Source of the DNA: Lysinimonas soli
GTDB lineage: Bacteria > Actinomycetota > Actinomycetes > Actinomycetales > Microbacteriaceae
Reading direction: 5' to 3'
Length of the DNA stretch: 64,000 nucleotides
Assembly: GCF_042655435.1 (NCBI RefSeq)
Contig: NZ_JBHSMG010000006.1
Location: forward strand, 36,465-100,464
The notes under the pieces were generated by a model. That model did not search any database. It was not told the DNA's origin and worked only from the letters and a program-made list of their open reading frames with translations. Made by a program: the position numbers and the translations under genes. This document shows positions 24,226 through 31,889 of this stretch, piece after piece (position 1 is the first letter of the stretch; each line of letters begins with the position of its first letter).

Positions 24226-24525
24226 ATGCCCCGCTCGAATCGTCCGCGCTCGTCGCGGTACGAGCCCGAGGCGGAGCCCCTTGACCTGGAGCGCGCGCTC
24301 ATGGGCCGGCTGCGCACCGAGGTCAAGCGCGACGGCCTCTGGAACGTGCAGCCGCAGGCTGCGAGCTCGGCGGTCAAGGTGTACCTGTGCCCGGGCTGCG
24401 GTCTCGAGATCACCCCCGGAACCGCGCACCTGGTCGCCTGGCGCGCCGACGGGATCATGGGCGAGGCCGACGACCTCGCCGGGCGTCGGCACTGGCACTC
24501 GCACTGCTGGAAGATCCGCACATGA
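24226..24525 (+). CDS. Small zinc-ribbon-like protein
   Basis: A 99-residue protein with an Arg/Pro-rich N-terminus. The C-terminal half contains VYLCPGCGLEITPGTAHLVAW and RRHWHSHCWK, so two Cys and a His/Cys set could bind one zinc ion. Orthologues across actinobacteria are often labelled ATP/GTP-binding, but no nucleotide-binding motif is present here. The function is unknown. It overlaps the following hydrolase gene by ATGA. Confidence 0.75.
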   Translation: MPRSNRPRSSRYEPEAEPLDLERALMGRLRTEVKRDGLWNVQPQAASSAVKVYLCPGCGLEITPGTAHLVAWRADGIMGEADDLAGRRHWHSHCWKIRT

Positions 24526-25244
24526 TCGAGATCGCCGGCGGCGTCGAGCTTCCCGCCCGTCGTGAGAGCGTGCGCCTGCAGACGACCGATGGCCTGACCC
24601 TGGTGGGGGAGCTCGCGCTTCCGCTGGAGCGGGAGCCGGTGGCGACCCTGGTCTGTCTGCACCCGCTGCCGACGCACGGCGGCTTCATGGATTCGCACGT
24701 CATCCGCAAGGCCGCCGCGCGCCTGCCCGCCCTCGCCGACCTCGCGGTGCTGCGTTTCAACTTCCGCGGCGTGAGCTCGCCGCACGGCACCTCGCAGGGC
24801 GAGTTCGGCCACGGCATCGAGGAGCGGTACGATCTGGCCGCCGCGATGGAGTTCGTGGCGCAGCGCGCCCTGCCGGACCCCTGGCTGCTTGGCTGGTCGT
24901 TCGGCACCGAGGTCGCGCTCAAGTGGGGGCTGTCGCATCCGATCGTGGGGGCGATCCTGCTCTCACCGCCGCTTCATCGGGCGACCGCCGACGAGCTGGC
25001 CGCGTGGGCCGGCAGCGGCAAGCGGCTGGTGGCGGTCATCCCCGAGCTTGACGACTACCTGCGCCCCGCCGAAGCGCGCGAACGCTTCGCCGCCGTTCCC
25101 GAGGCGGAGGTCGTCGCCGTCGAAGGCGGCAGGCACCTCTGGGTCGGCGAGAAGCAGACCCGCCGCGTGCTCACCGAGATCGTCGAGCGCCTCAATCCCG
25201 AGGCCTTGCCGCTACCCACCGAATGGAACGGACCCCTGTCATGA
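24522..25244 (+). CDS. Alpha/beta hydrolase
   Basis: A 240-residue hydrolase with LVCLHPLPTHGGFMDSHVI (oxyanion HP motif), the nucleophile elbow GWSFGTEVALKW and a C-terminal GGRHLWVG that supplies the His. The shape fits the short KANL3/Tex30-like or YpfH-type alpha/beta hydrolases; the substrate is unknown. It sits in a coupled trio: ATGA overlap with the zinc-ribbon gene before it and with the rhodanese gene after it. Confidence 0.87.
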   Translation: MIEIAGGVELPARRESVRLQTTDGLTLVGELALPLEREPVATLVCLHPLPTHGGFMDSHVIRKAAARLPALADLAVLRFNFRGVSSPHGTSQGEFGHGIEERYDLAAAMEFVAQRALPDPWLLGWSFGTEVALKWGLSHPIVGAILLSPPLHRATADELAAWAGSGKRLVAVIPELDDYLRPAEARERFAAVPEAEVVAVEGGRHLWVGEKQTRRVLTEIVERLNPEALPLPTEWNGPLS

Positions 25245-25537
25245 AGTCGATCACCCCCACCGAATTCGTCGCCCTGGGCGCCGGCGCCGTGCTCGTGGAC
25301 GTCCGAGAGCCCGACGAAGTGGCGACGGTCCGGGTGCCGGGGGCCCTCGTGCTGCCGATGAGCACCCTCGACCAGCACCTCGACGAGCTGCCCGACGGCT
25401 CCTTCTACGTCATGTGCCACGCCGGCGGCCGCAGCGCGCGGGTCGTCACGGCGCTCGAGCAGCAGGGCTACGACGCCGTCAACGTGCTCGGCGGCATCAC
25501 CCAGTGGGAGCAGGAGGGCCTGCCCGTCGAGCGGTAG
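25241..25537 (+). CDS. Rhodanese-like sulfurtransferase
   Basis: A 98-residue single rhodanese domain: VLVDVREPDEVATVRVPGALVLPMSTL, then the active-site loop CHAGGRSARV with the persulfide-forming Cys, and NVLGGITQWEQEGLPV. It is cytoplasmic with no signal. The ATG at 25,241 overlaps the hydrolase stop (ATGA); an ATG at 25,223 is possible but would deepen the overlap. Confidence 0.9.
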   Translation: MKSITPTEFVALGAGAVLVDVREPDEVATVRVPGALVLPMSTLDQHLDELPDGSFYVMCHAGGRSARVVTALEQQGYDAVNVLGGITQWEQEGLPVER

Positions 25538-25560
25538 CTCGCGGGTCGCCAGGGCGGCGG

Positions 25561-26619
25561 CTAGAGCTCGTTCTGACGCGGGACGACGACCTGCTTGATG
25601 ATCAGGAGCACGGCCGCCGCCACGGGGATGGCCACGAGCGCCCCGAGCACCCCCAGCAGAGTTCCGCCGGCCAGGGCGGCGATCACGACGACGACCCCCG
25701 GCACGCGCACGGCGCGGTTCATGATGTTGGGGCTGAGCACGTAGGCCTCGACCTGCATGTAGATCACGTAGTAGATGATCGGCAGGATCACGGTCGGCCA
25801 GCCGTTGAACAGCAGCACCAGCAGGGAGATGATCACCGACCCGGTGATGGTGCCCACGAGTGGCACGAGTGAGAAGAGGAAGGCGATGAACGCCAGCAGG
25901 GCGTAGTACTTCACGTTCACCCCGAACAGCAGCAGCACCGAGAAGAAGATGAAGCTCAGGATGCCGTTGCACAGTCCCAGCGCGCCCTGGCCGATGACGT
26001 ACCGGCCCACCGACTTGCTGATCTGCTCGGCGATGTCGATGAACTTGTCCCGCTTGGTGGCGGGGACGAGCTGGTACAGCCCGCGTTTGATGCTCGACAG
26101 GGAGGCCACGAAGTACAGGGTCAGGATCAGCACGATGATGACCCCGAAGACACCCGTGGCGATCGTGAAGACGGTCGAGAACAGCCCGCCGGTGATGTTG
26201 CCGATGTTCTTGGTTAGGAAGTCCTGCACCTGGGTCAGGGCGTCGGAGAACTTCAGCCAGGGGATGCTGCCATCCCACCACTTCTGGATCGTGTTGTCCC
26301 TTTGGATTGCCTTGATCACATCGGGAACGCTCGAGATCAGGTTGTTGACCTGATCGATGATCACGGGGATGACGGCGAGCACCAGGCCGGCGAAGACGGC
26401 GAGGATCGCGACGAGCACGGTCACGATGGCCGCCCAGCGCGGGAACTTGTGGCGCTGCAGGAACGACACGGCCGGGTCGATGCCGAGGGCGAGGAACAGC
26501 GCTGCGCCCACGTAGGTGAGGATCGTGGCGAGGGTGCCGACCCCCGTGCCGATGGCGACGGCGACCAGCACACCGAGCCCGCCGAACAGGCCGACACGGA
26601 ACGCGTTCTGGATCTTCAC
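25561..26619 (-). CDS. AI-2E family transporter
   Basis: A 352-residue membrane protein of the AI-2E (TqsA/PerM) family with about eight spans. An N-terminal span group is followed by a long amphipathic middle region (FLTKNIGNITGGLFSTVFTIATGVFGVIIVLILTLYFVASLSSIKRGLYQLVPATKRDKFIDI) and then C-terminal spans. The PLVGTITGSVIISLL stretch is family-like. Export of AI-2 is shown for one member; others move Na+/H+ or unknown solutes. It converges on the rhodanese gene. Confidence 0.9.
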   Translation of the reverse strand: MKIQNAFRVGLFGGLGVLVAVAIGTGVGTLATILTYVGAALFLALGIDPAVSFLQRHKFPRWAAIVTVLVAILAVFAGLVLAVIPVIIDQVNNLISSVPDVIKAIQRDNTIQKWWDGSIPWLKFSDALTQVQDFLTKNIGNITGGLFSTVFTIATGVFGVIIVLILTLYFVASLSSIKRGLYQLVPATKRDKFIDIAEQISKSVGRYVIGQGALGLCNGILSFIFFSVLLLFGVNVKYYALLAFIAFLFSLVPLVGTITGSVIISLLVLLFNGWPTVILPIIYYVIYMQVEAYVLSPNIMNRAVRVPGVVVVIAALAGGTLLGVLGALVAIPVAAAVLLIIKQVVVPRQNEL

Positions 26620-26685
26620 CGGCTGCTCGGCCTTTCGTCGTGGGCTGCTCCGAGGTTAGCGGAGGCCTTCGGCGGCCGGCGGGTG

Positions 26686-28785
26686 TCAGCTGGCGTGTTC
26701 GTGCTCGCGGCTCTGCTCGTCGATGTCGTCCGGGTGCTCGGGGTCGGCCGGCTCGGACTCCTGGGCCGGGGCGTCGGTCACCACCGAGGTGGCTCCGGTC
26801 AGCACGGGCTCGTCGGGTGCCGCGGTCGGGAAGCCGTGCTCGGACGAGACGCGCTCCGCCGAATCGAGCACGCCGCGGAGGTTCGCGATGTACCCAGCCA
26901 CGGACTCGCGCTCGACGCGGATCTGCTCGAGACGCTGCTCGGCATCCTTGACGAGGGCCGTCGCCTTCTTCTCGGCCTCTTTCACGAGCGCCTTGGCGCG
27001 CTGCTCGGCGTTGCCGAGCACCTCCTTGGCGGTCGCCCGCGCCTGCTCGGTGAGCGACTTGGCCTCGGCTTTCGACGAGGTCTCGAGCTTCTCGGCCTCG
27101 GCGCGCTTCTCGGCGGCCCGCGCCGTCGCCTCGCTGAGCTGGGCCGCCGCCTCGTCGAGGTACTTCTGAGTGGATGCCGCGGCCTCCTGGTGCTTCGCCA
27201 CGTACTCCTTCTCGGCCTCGTCGCGGCGGGCGGTGAGCTCGACCTCGAGGTCGGCGCGCGCCTGGGCCGCCGCGGCAGCGAGGGTGGTGGACTGCGTGTC
27301 GGTCTCGTGCGCGATGCGGGCGCGGTGGTTCTCGAGCTCGTGGGCGACCTCTTCGCGCTGGCGTGCCAGGTCGCGATCGTGATCGGCGCGCTCCTTCTCG
27401 AGCGTCGAGAGGTGTGCCGCCTTCGCCTGGGCGAGTTCGTTGTCGTGCGCGGCGCGCTGGCCGGTCAGCTCGGCGGCGAGCGATTCGCGTGCGCCGGCCT
27501 GTTCGGCCTCCCACGCGGTCCGGGCGCCGGTGATCTCGGCTTGGAGTGACTCGGTCGCCTTGGCGATCTCGGCCTCGAGCGCGATGCGCTTGGACTCGAC
27601 CTCGGAGTCGATCGCGGTGCGCTTGGCCGCGACCTCCTGATCGATCTCGGTGCGCTTCGAGGTGATCTCGGCCTCGAGGGCCGAGCGATCCCTCGACATC
27701 TCGGCCTCGAAGGCGGAGCGCTGCGTCGAGATCTCGGCCTCGAGCGCCGAGCGCTGCGTGGTGATCTCGGCCTCGACCGCCGCGCGCTGCGTGGCGATCT
27801 CGGCCTCGAGGGCGGCCCGCTGCGAGGCGAGCTCGGCAGCCAGTTCGGCCTTCGCGGTCTTCGTCGTGGCCTCGCGCTCCGACTTCCACGCGGCGACCTT
27901 GGCGGCGTGCTCCGCGGTGGCCTGCTTGGTCTTGGCGTCGAGTTCGGCGCGCCCCCGCTCGGTGTCGGCATCGAGGGCGGCGTTCGCGGCGGCGGTGTCG
28001 CTCTCGAGCTGAGCACGGGCGTCCGCCGTCTCGCGCTCCAGGTTGGTGCGACCCTCTTCGAGGTCGTGCTCGAGCTCGGCCCGCCGACGGGTGTTCTCGG
28101 CGTCGAACTCGGCTCGGCCGCGCTCGATGTCCCGCGCGAGCTGGGCCGCCGCTTCGCGGGCTTCGGCGACCTCGCGCTGGGCCACGATCTTGAGCTCGGC
28201 GATCTCGCGCTCGGCCTCGGCGCGCAGCGCGGCGACCTCGCGCTTGCCGCCCGAGCGTGCTTCGGCGAGCTCGGTGGCGACCGCCCCACGGATGGCGGCG
28301 GCCTCGCGCAGCGCGTCATTGGTGACGGCCTCGGCTTCGGCGGCGGCGCGGGCCACCACCGACTCCGCCTCGTCGCGGGCGCCGCTCGTGATCTGCTCGA
28401 CGTGGGCCTGGGCCTCGGTGATGAGCTTTTCGGCGTGCTCCGCCGCTTCTTCGCGGGCCCGCTGCACCTCGGCGGTGACGCTGGCGCGCAGCTTCTCGGC
28501 GTCGATGTCGGCCTGGCTGATGAGGCGGGTCGACTGCTCTTCGGCGATCCGGAGCGTGTTCTCGAGCTTGGTCCCGAGGCCGGAGTAGGTCGGGCTGCCG
28601 ACCTCGTCGAGCTCGGCCTGAAGATCCTCGGCCACGGCATGGAGCCGCTTGAGCTCCTTGGCCTGCTCCGCCTTGTCGGCATTGGCCTTGATGAGGTCGC
28701 GCCGCAACTCGTTGACGGCCTGGTCGACTTCGTCCTTCTTGTATCCGCGCAATTCGGTGCCGAAGCCCGCGTCGTCTGCCGCCAC
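26686..28785 (-). CDS. DivIVA-type giant coiled-coil protein
   Basis: A 699-residue protein. The N-terminal motif FGTELRGYKKDEVDQAVNEL is a DivIVA-type membrane/pole-targeting head. Nearly all the rest is charged Ala/Glu/Arg coiled coil. A block of eight or nine 11-residue repeats (about residues 318-418, consensus ALEAEIxTQRS) follows a hendecad period. The acidic C-terminus is disordered. It resembles Scy/FilP-like polarity scaffolds of actinobacteria, so a role in polar growth or cell shape is likely but inferred. Confidence 0.8.
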   Translation of the reverse strand: MAADDAGFGTELRGYKKDEVDQAVNELRRDLIKANADKAEQAKELKRLHAVAEDLQAELDEVGSPTYSGLGTKLENTLRIAEEQSTRLISQADIDAEKLRASVTAEVQRAREEAAEHAEKLITEAQAHVEQITSGARDEAESVVARAAAEAEAVTNDALREAAAIRGAVATELAEARSGGKREVAALRAEAEREIAELKIVAQREVAEAREAAAQLARDIERGRAEFDAENTRRRAELEHDLEEGRTNLERETADARAQLESDTAAANAALDADTERGRAELDAKTKQATAEHAAKVAAWKSEREATTKTAKAELAAELASQRAALEAEIATQRAAVEAEITTQRSALEAEISTQRSAFEAEMSRDRSALEAEITSKRTEIDQEVAAKRTAIDSEVESKRIALEAEIAKATESLQAEITGARTAWEAEQAGARESLAAELTGQRAAHDNELAQAKAAHLSTLEKERADHDRDLARQREEVAHELENHRARIAHETDTQSTTLAAAAAQARADLEVELTARRDEAEKEYVAKHQEAAASTQKYLDEAAAQLSEATARAAEKRAEAEKLETSSKAEAKSLTEQARATAKEVLGNAEQRAKALVKEAEKKATALVKDAEQRLEQIRVERESVAGYIANLRGVLDSAERVSSEHGFPTAAPDEPVLTGATSVVTDAPAQESEPADPEHPDDIDEQSREHEHAS

Positions 28786-28908
28786 AGTTCGCTCCTTGGA
28801 GTGGAAAGTTCGGTGAGTTATCGGCCCGGATTCGGGCGGGGGGAACCCTCCGAGTGTAGCCGCAGCACCATGAGCGCCGGGGCTCGAGTGCGGCCTTCGA
28901 TTCAGCAG

Positions 28909-28929
28909 ACTGTCAGGTTACTGTCAGGT
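28909..28929. promoter_or_regulatory. Two 10-bp direct repeats spaced 11 bp
   Basis: ACTGTCAGGT occurs at 28,909-28,918 and 28,920-28,929. An 11-bp repeat step is typical of OmpR/PhoB-type response-regulator sites. It lies in the 305-bp gap between the coiled-coil gene and the three-span gene. TAACCT at about 28,962 is a possible -10 for the latter. The rest of the gap holds no gene. Confidence 0.45.
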
Positions 28930-29090
28930 CATCCCGCCGTCCGAGCCGGGGCATCCGGTAACCTGGTGTGTCTTTGTCTGCTGTCCCGACGTCCTAGCCC
29001 GTCGGGTTCCCGCATCCGGCCCTCGCGGCGGATCGGGCCGTGGGTTCGACCGTCGGTCGCTGCGGCAGCACAAGAAGAGGAGTTCACCCT

Positions 29091-30839
29091 TTGCGATTCG
29101 TGATTGCGATCGTGCTGTTCCTGCTGGCCTTCGTGTCCATCGGTTACGGCATCGCGCAGCGCACCATCCTGGCCGGCCCGGCCTCCTTCACGGCGAGTGT
29201 CACCACCGACGCGAGCACGCCCATCACGCTCATCGACGGCGCGACCCTCCACAGCTTCGAGGGAACCCAGGCGATCACCGTGTCGGGAGCCAAGAAGGTC
29301 TTCGTCGCCGACGGCCGCACGAGCGACGTGCTCGCCTGGGTCGGCAAGACCAGCTACACGAAGGTGACCTTCGACGCCGTGAAGCAGAAGCTCACGACGA
29401 AGCGCGTGCGCGGGGAGGCCGACACGGCGCCGTCGCCGGTCGGCTCGGACCTCTGGGACCAGGAGTTCAGCGGCACTGATCAGCTGATCCGTCGCGTGAA
29501 CGTGCCGACCGACGCGACGGTCATCATCATGTCGGACGGCAAGAAGGCCGCCCCCGACCACATCGCGGTCACCTGGCCGCTCGACAACTCGGCCCCCTGG
29601 TCGGGCCCGCTGATCATCGGCGGCATCGGCGCGCTGCTGCTCGGCCTCGGCGCGTTCCTCTGGGCACTCGTGCACGCCCGTCGCCGCCGGGGGCCGCGCC
29701 GCCGTCAGCCCCGCCTGCCGCGCAATCCGAAGCCGCCGCAGCTCAAGCGCGGTCGCACCGGAACCCAGCCGGCCCTCACCGCGGGCGCCGCGCGCGGCCG
29801 GCGCCGCAACCTCGTCGCGGTCTCGCTCGTCCTCGGCAGCACCCTGGCCCTCAGCGGATGCTCGGTCTTCGGCTCGTCGGGGGGGTCGAGCAGCTCGGCA
29901 ACCCCGACGTCGACCTCGACGGTGCCGGGCGGTGCCGGCCTGCAGCAGATCGCGGTCACCGCTCCGCAGCTCAAGCAGATCGTCGCGAACGTCGTGCAGA
30001 CGGTGACCGCCGCCGACGCCAAGAGCGACGCGAAGCTGGCCGCGACCCGGCTCGACGGGCCCGCCCTGCAGCTGCGCGTGGCCAACTACGCGATCCGGGC
30101 CGCGGATTCGACTCAACCCGCCCTGCCCGCGATCCCGCAGGGCGAGTTGAAGGTCTCGCTGCCGCAGCAGAGCGACACCTGGCCCCGCGCGGTTCTCGCG
30201 GTCATCCAGCCCACCGACCCGAAGACGGCGCCCGTCGCGCTCATGCTCGTGCAGAAGGCTCCGCGCGACAACTACAAGGTCGAGTACCTGATGACGCTCG
30301 AGCTGGGAGTGCCCAAGGTGGCGCCGGCCACGGTCGGCGCCGCCCGGCTGCTCAACGACAACAAGCTGGGGATCCTCGCTCCCTCCGACCTGGCGGCGGC
30401 CTACGGCGACATCCTCATCAAGGGCGATGCCAGCACGTACAACGATCAGTTCTCGGCGACGGGCGACAAGCTGCGCACGGCGGTGGGGTACGCCCACAAG
30501 CAGGACCAGAAGTCGAAGCTGCCGAGCACGGCGACGGTCGCCTACAGCAACGGTCCGGGGCCGGGCGAGTCGATCGCCTTCGGCACCAATGACTCGGGCC
30601 AGATCGTCGCGGTGAACCTCGATGACACCGAGACGGTCACCCCCACCGAAGCCGGAGCCGCGATCAACCCGCAGGGCCAGGTCAAGCTGCTGTCGGGCAA
30701 GGCCCAGAGCGTCAAGGGCATCACGGCGACCTACGGCATGCAACTGCTGTTCTACGTGCCTCCCGTGAGCAAGTCGGGCGCCAAGATCCAGCTGTTGGGG
30801 TTCGGCCAGGGGCTCATCTCGGCGAGCGAGGTCCCGTGA
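29091..30839 (+). CDS. Three-span protein with internal lipobox, function unknown
   Basis: A 582-residue protein. A first span (residues about 3-20) is followed by an extracellular domain. A second span (174-196) leads to an Arg/Pro-rich cytoplasmic linker. A third hydrophobic segment, NLVAVSLVLGSTLALSGC, ends in a perfect lipobox at Cys257. Then comes a Ser/Thr linker and a large extracellular domain. The TTG at 29,091 was chosen for the AGAGGAG RBS. It looks like a membrane protein fused to a complete lipoprotein. No enzymatic motif was recognised. Confidence 0.75.
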   Translation: MRFVIAIVLFLLAFVSIGYGIAQRTILAGPASFTASVTTDASTPITLIDGATLHSFEGTQAITVSGAKKVFVADGRTSDVLAWVGKTSYTKVTFDAVKQKLTTKRVRGEADTAPSPVGSDLWDQEFSGTDQLIRRVNVPTDATVIIMSDGKKAAPDHIAVTWPLDNSAPWSGPLIIGGIGALLLGLGAFLWALVHARRRRGPRRRQPRLPRNPKPPQLKRGRTGTQPALTAGAARGRRRNLVAVSLVLGSTLALSGCSVFGSSGGSSSSATPTSTSTVPGGAGLQQIAVTAPQLKQIVANVVQTVTAADAKSDAKLAATRLDGPALQLRVANYAIRAADSTQPALPAIPQGELKVSLPQQSDTWPRAVLAVIQPTDPKTAPVALMLVQKAPRDNYKVEYLMTLELGVPKVAPATVGAARLLNDNKLGILAPSDLAAAYGDILIKGDASTYNDQFSATGDKLRTAVGYAHKQDQKSKLPSTATVAYSNGPGPGESIAFGTNDSGQIVAVNLDDTETVTPTEAGAAINPQGQVKLLSGKAQSVKGITATYGMQLLFYVPPVSKSGAKIQLLGFGQGLISASEVP

Positions 30840-30897
30840 GTCCCGTCGCCCGCCCGGCGGTGAGCGGGACGGTCCGCCGGATGGAAGACTTGTCGAC

Positions 30898-31845
30898 GTG
30901 AGCAACGTTCCCGGTCCGAGTCTGCGCGGCGCCGTCGACCTGTCGTCTCTCGTCCGCCGTGCGAATGCCCCCCAACCGGCTCCCGGCGCACCGGGTGCCG
31001 CCGACGCGCCGGTTCCGGGCGCGAACGGGCTCGTCTTCGCGGTCACCGACGCGAGCTTCGAGAGCGTCATCGAGCTCTCGAGCCGCGTCCCGGTCATCGT
31101 CGAGTTCTACGCCCCCGGCATCGCGCCCGCCCTGGCTCCCATCGTCACGTCCTACCGGGGCAAGCTCGCGCTCGCCACGGTCGACGGCTCGGTGAACCCC
31201 CAGCTCGCCCAGGCGTTCCAGGTGCGCGAGGTGCCGGCCGTGGCGGCGATCATCGCGGGGCGTCCCGTCAACCTGTTCGTCGGCCTCCCGGCCGATGCCG
31301 AGGTGCGCCAGGTCTTCGACGAGCTGCTCGCGCTCGCGGCCCAGAACGGGGTCACCGGATCGCTTCCCGTCGAGGGGGATCACGGTGCGGATGCCGCAGA
31401 TGGCCAGCCCGCCGAGCCGGTCGAAGAACCGCTTCCTCCGCACCACCAGGAGGCGTACGACGCGATCGCCGCGGGTGACTACGCCACCGCGGTCGCGGAG
31501 TACAAGCTCGCGATCGCTCAGAATCCGCGCGATGCCCTCGCGGTGGCCGGCCTCGCGCAGGCCTCGTTGCTGCAGCGACTCGTCGGCGCGGATGCCGCCG
31601 CGATCCGGTCGGCAGCGGCCGCAGCGCCCGCGGATGCCGAGGCCGCCCTCGCGGTCGCCGACCTCGACGTGAGCGGGGGTCATCTGGACGATGCATTCGA
31701 CCGCCTGCTCGACCTGTTCCCGTCGCTGGACCAGAAGTCGAAGGACGCCGTGCGCGCCCGCCTGCTGGAGTACTTCGAGATCGCCGGGGCCGACGACCCG
31801 CGCGTGCTGACGGCGCGCCGTCGACTGACGAACCTGCTGTACTGA
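30898..31845 (+). CDS. YbbN-like thioredoxin-TPR protein without CXXC
   Basis: A 315-residue protein. The N-terminal thioredoxin fold (about residues 40-155) has VIVEFYAPGIAPALAPI where the redox CXXC should be, so it cannot act as an oxidoreductase. The cis-Pro loop REVPAVAAIIAG is kept. The C-terminal half has TPR-like helices (HHQEAYDAIAAGDYATAVAEYKLAIAQNP). This is the CnoX/YbbN co-chaperone architecture, in which CXXC is often degenerate. It is cytoplasmic and starts with GTG. Confidence 0.88.
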   Translation: MSNVPGPSLRGAVDLSSLVRRANAPQPAPGAPGAADAPVPGANGLVFAVTDASFESVIELSSRVPVIVEFYAPGIAPALAPIVTSYRGKLALATVDGSVNPQLAQAFQVREVPAVAAIIAGRPVNLFVGLPADAEVRQVFDELLALAAQNGVTGSLPVEGDHGADAADGQPAEPVEEPLPPHHQEAYDAIAAGDYATAVAEYKLAIAQNPRDALAVAGLAQASLLQRLVGADAAAIRSAAAAAPADAEAALAVADLDVSGGHLDDAFDRLLDLFPSLDQKSKDAVRARLLEYFEIAGADDPRVLTARRRLTNLLY

Positions 31846-31860
31846 GCCGCCCGGTACGAG

Positions 31861-31889
31861 CCGAGCGGGCTCGGGCCCCGCTGAGGGGC
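31861..31889. terminator. Terminator between convergent ybbN-like gene and glgB
   Basis: CCGAGC/GCTCGG (31,861-31,874) and GCCCC/GGGGC (31,875-31,889, loop GCTGA) form two adjacent stems between the converging stop codons. Confidence 0.5.

Noticed and set aside
26302..27549. 415-codon plus-strand frame opposite the coiled-coil gene
   Set aside because: It mirrors the Glu/Ala/Arg repeats of the coiled coil as Leu/Gly/Arg-rich sequence; no RBS or domain.
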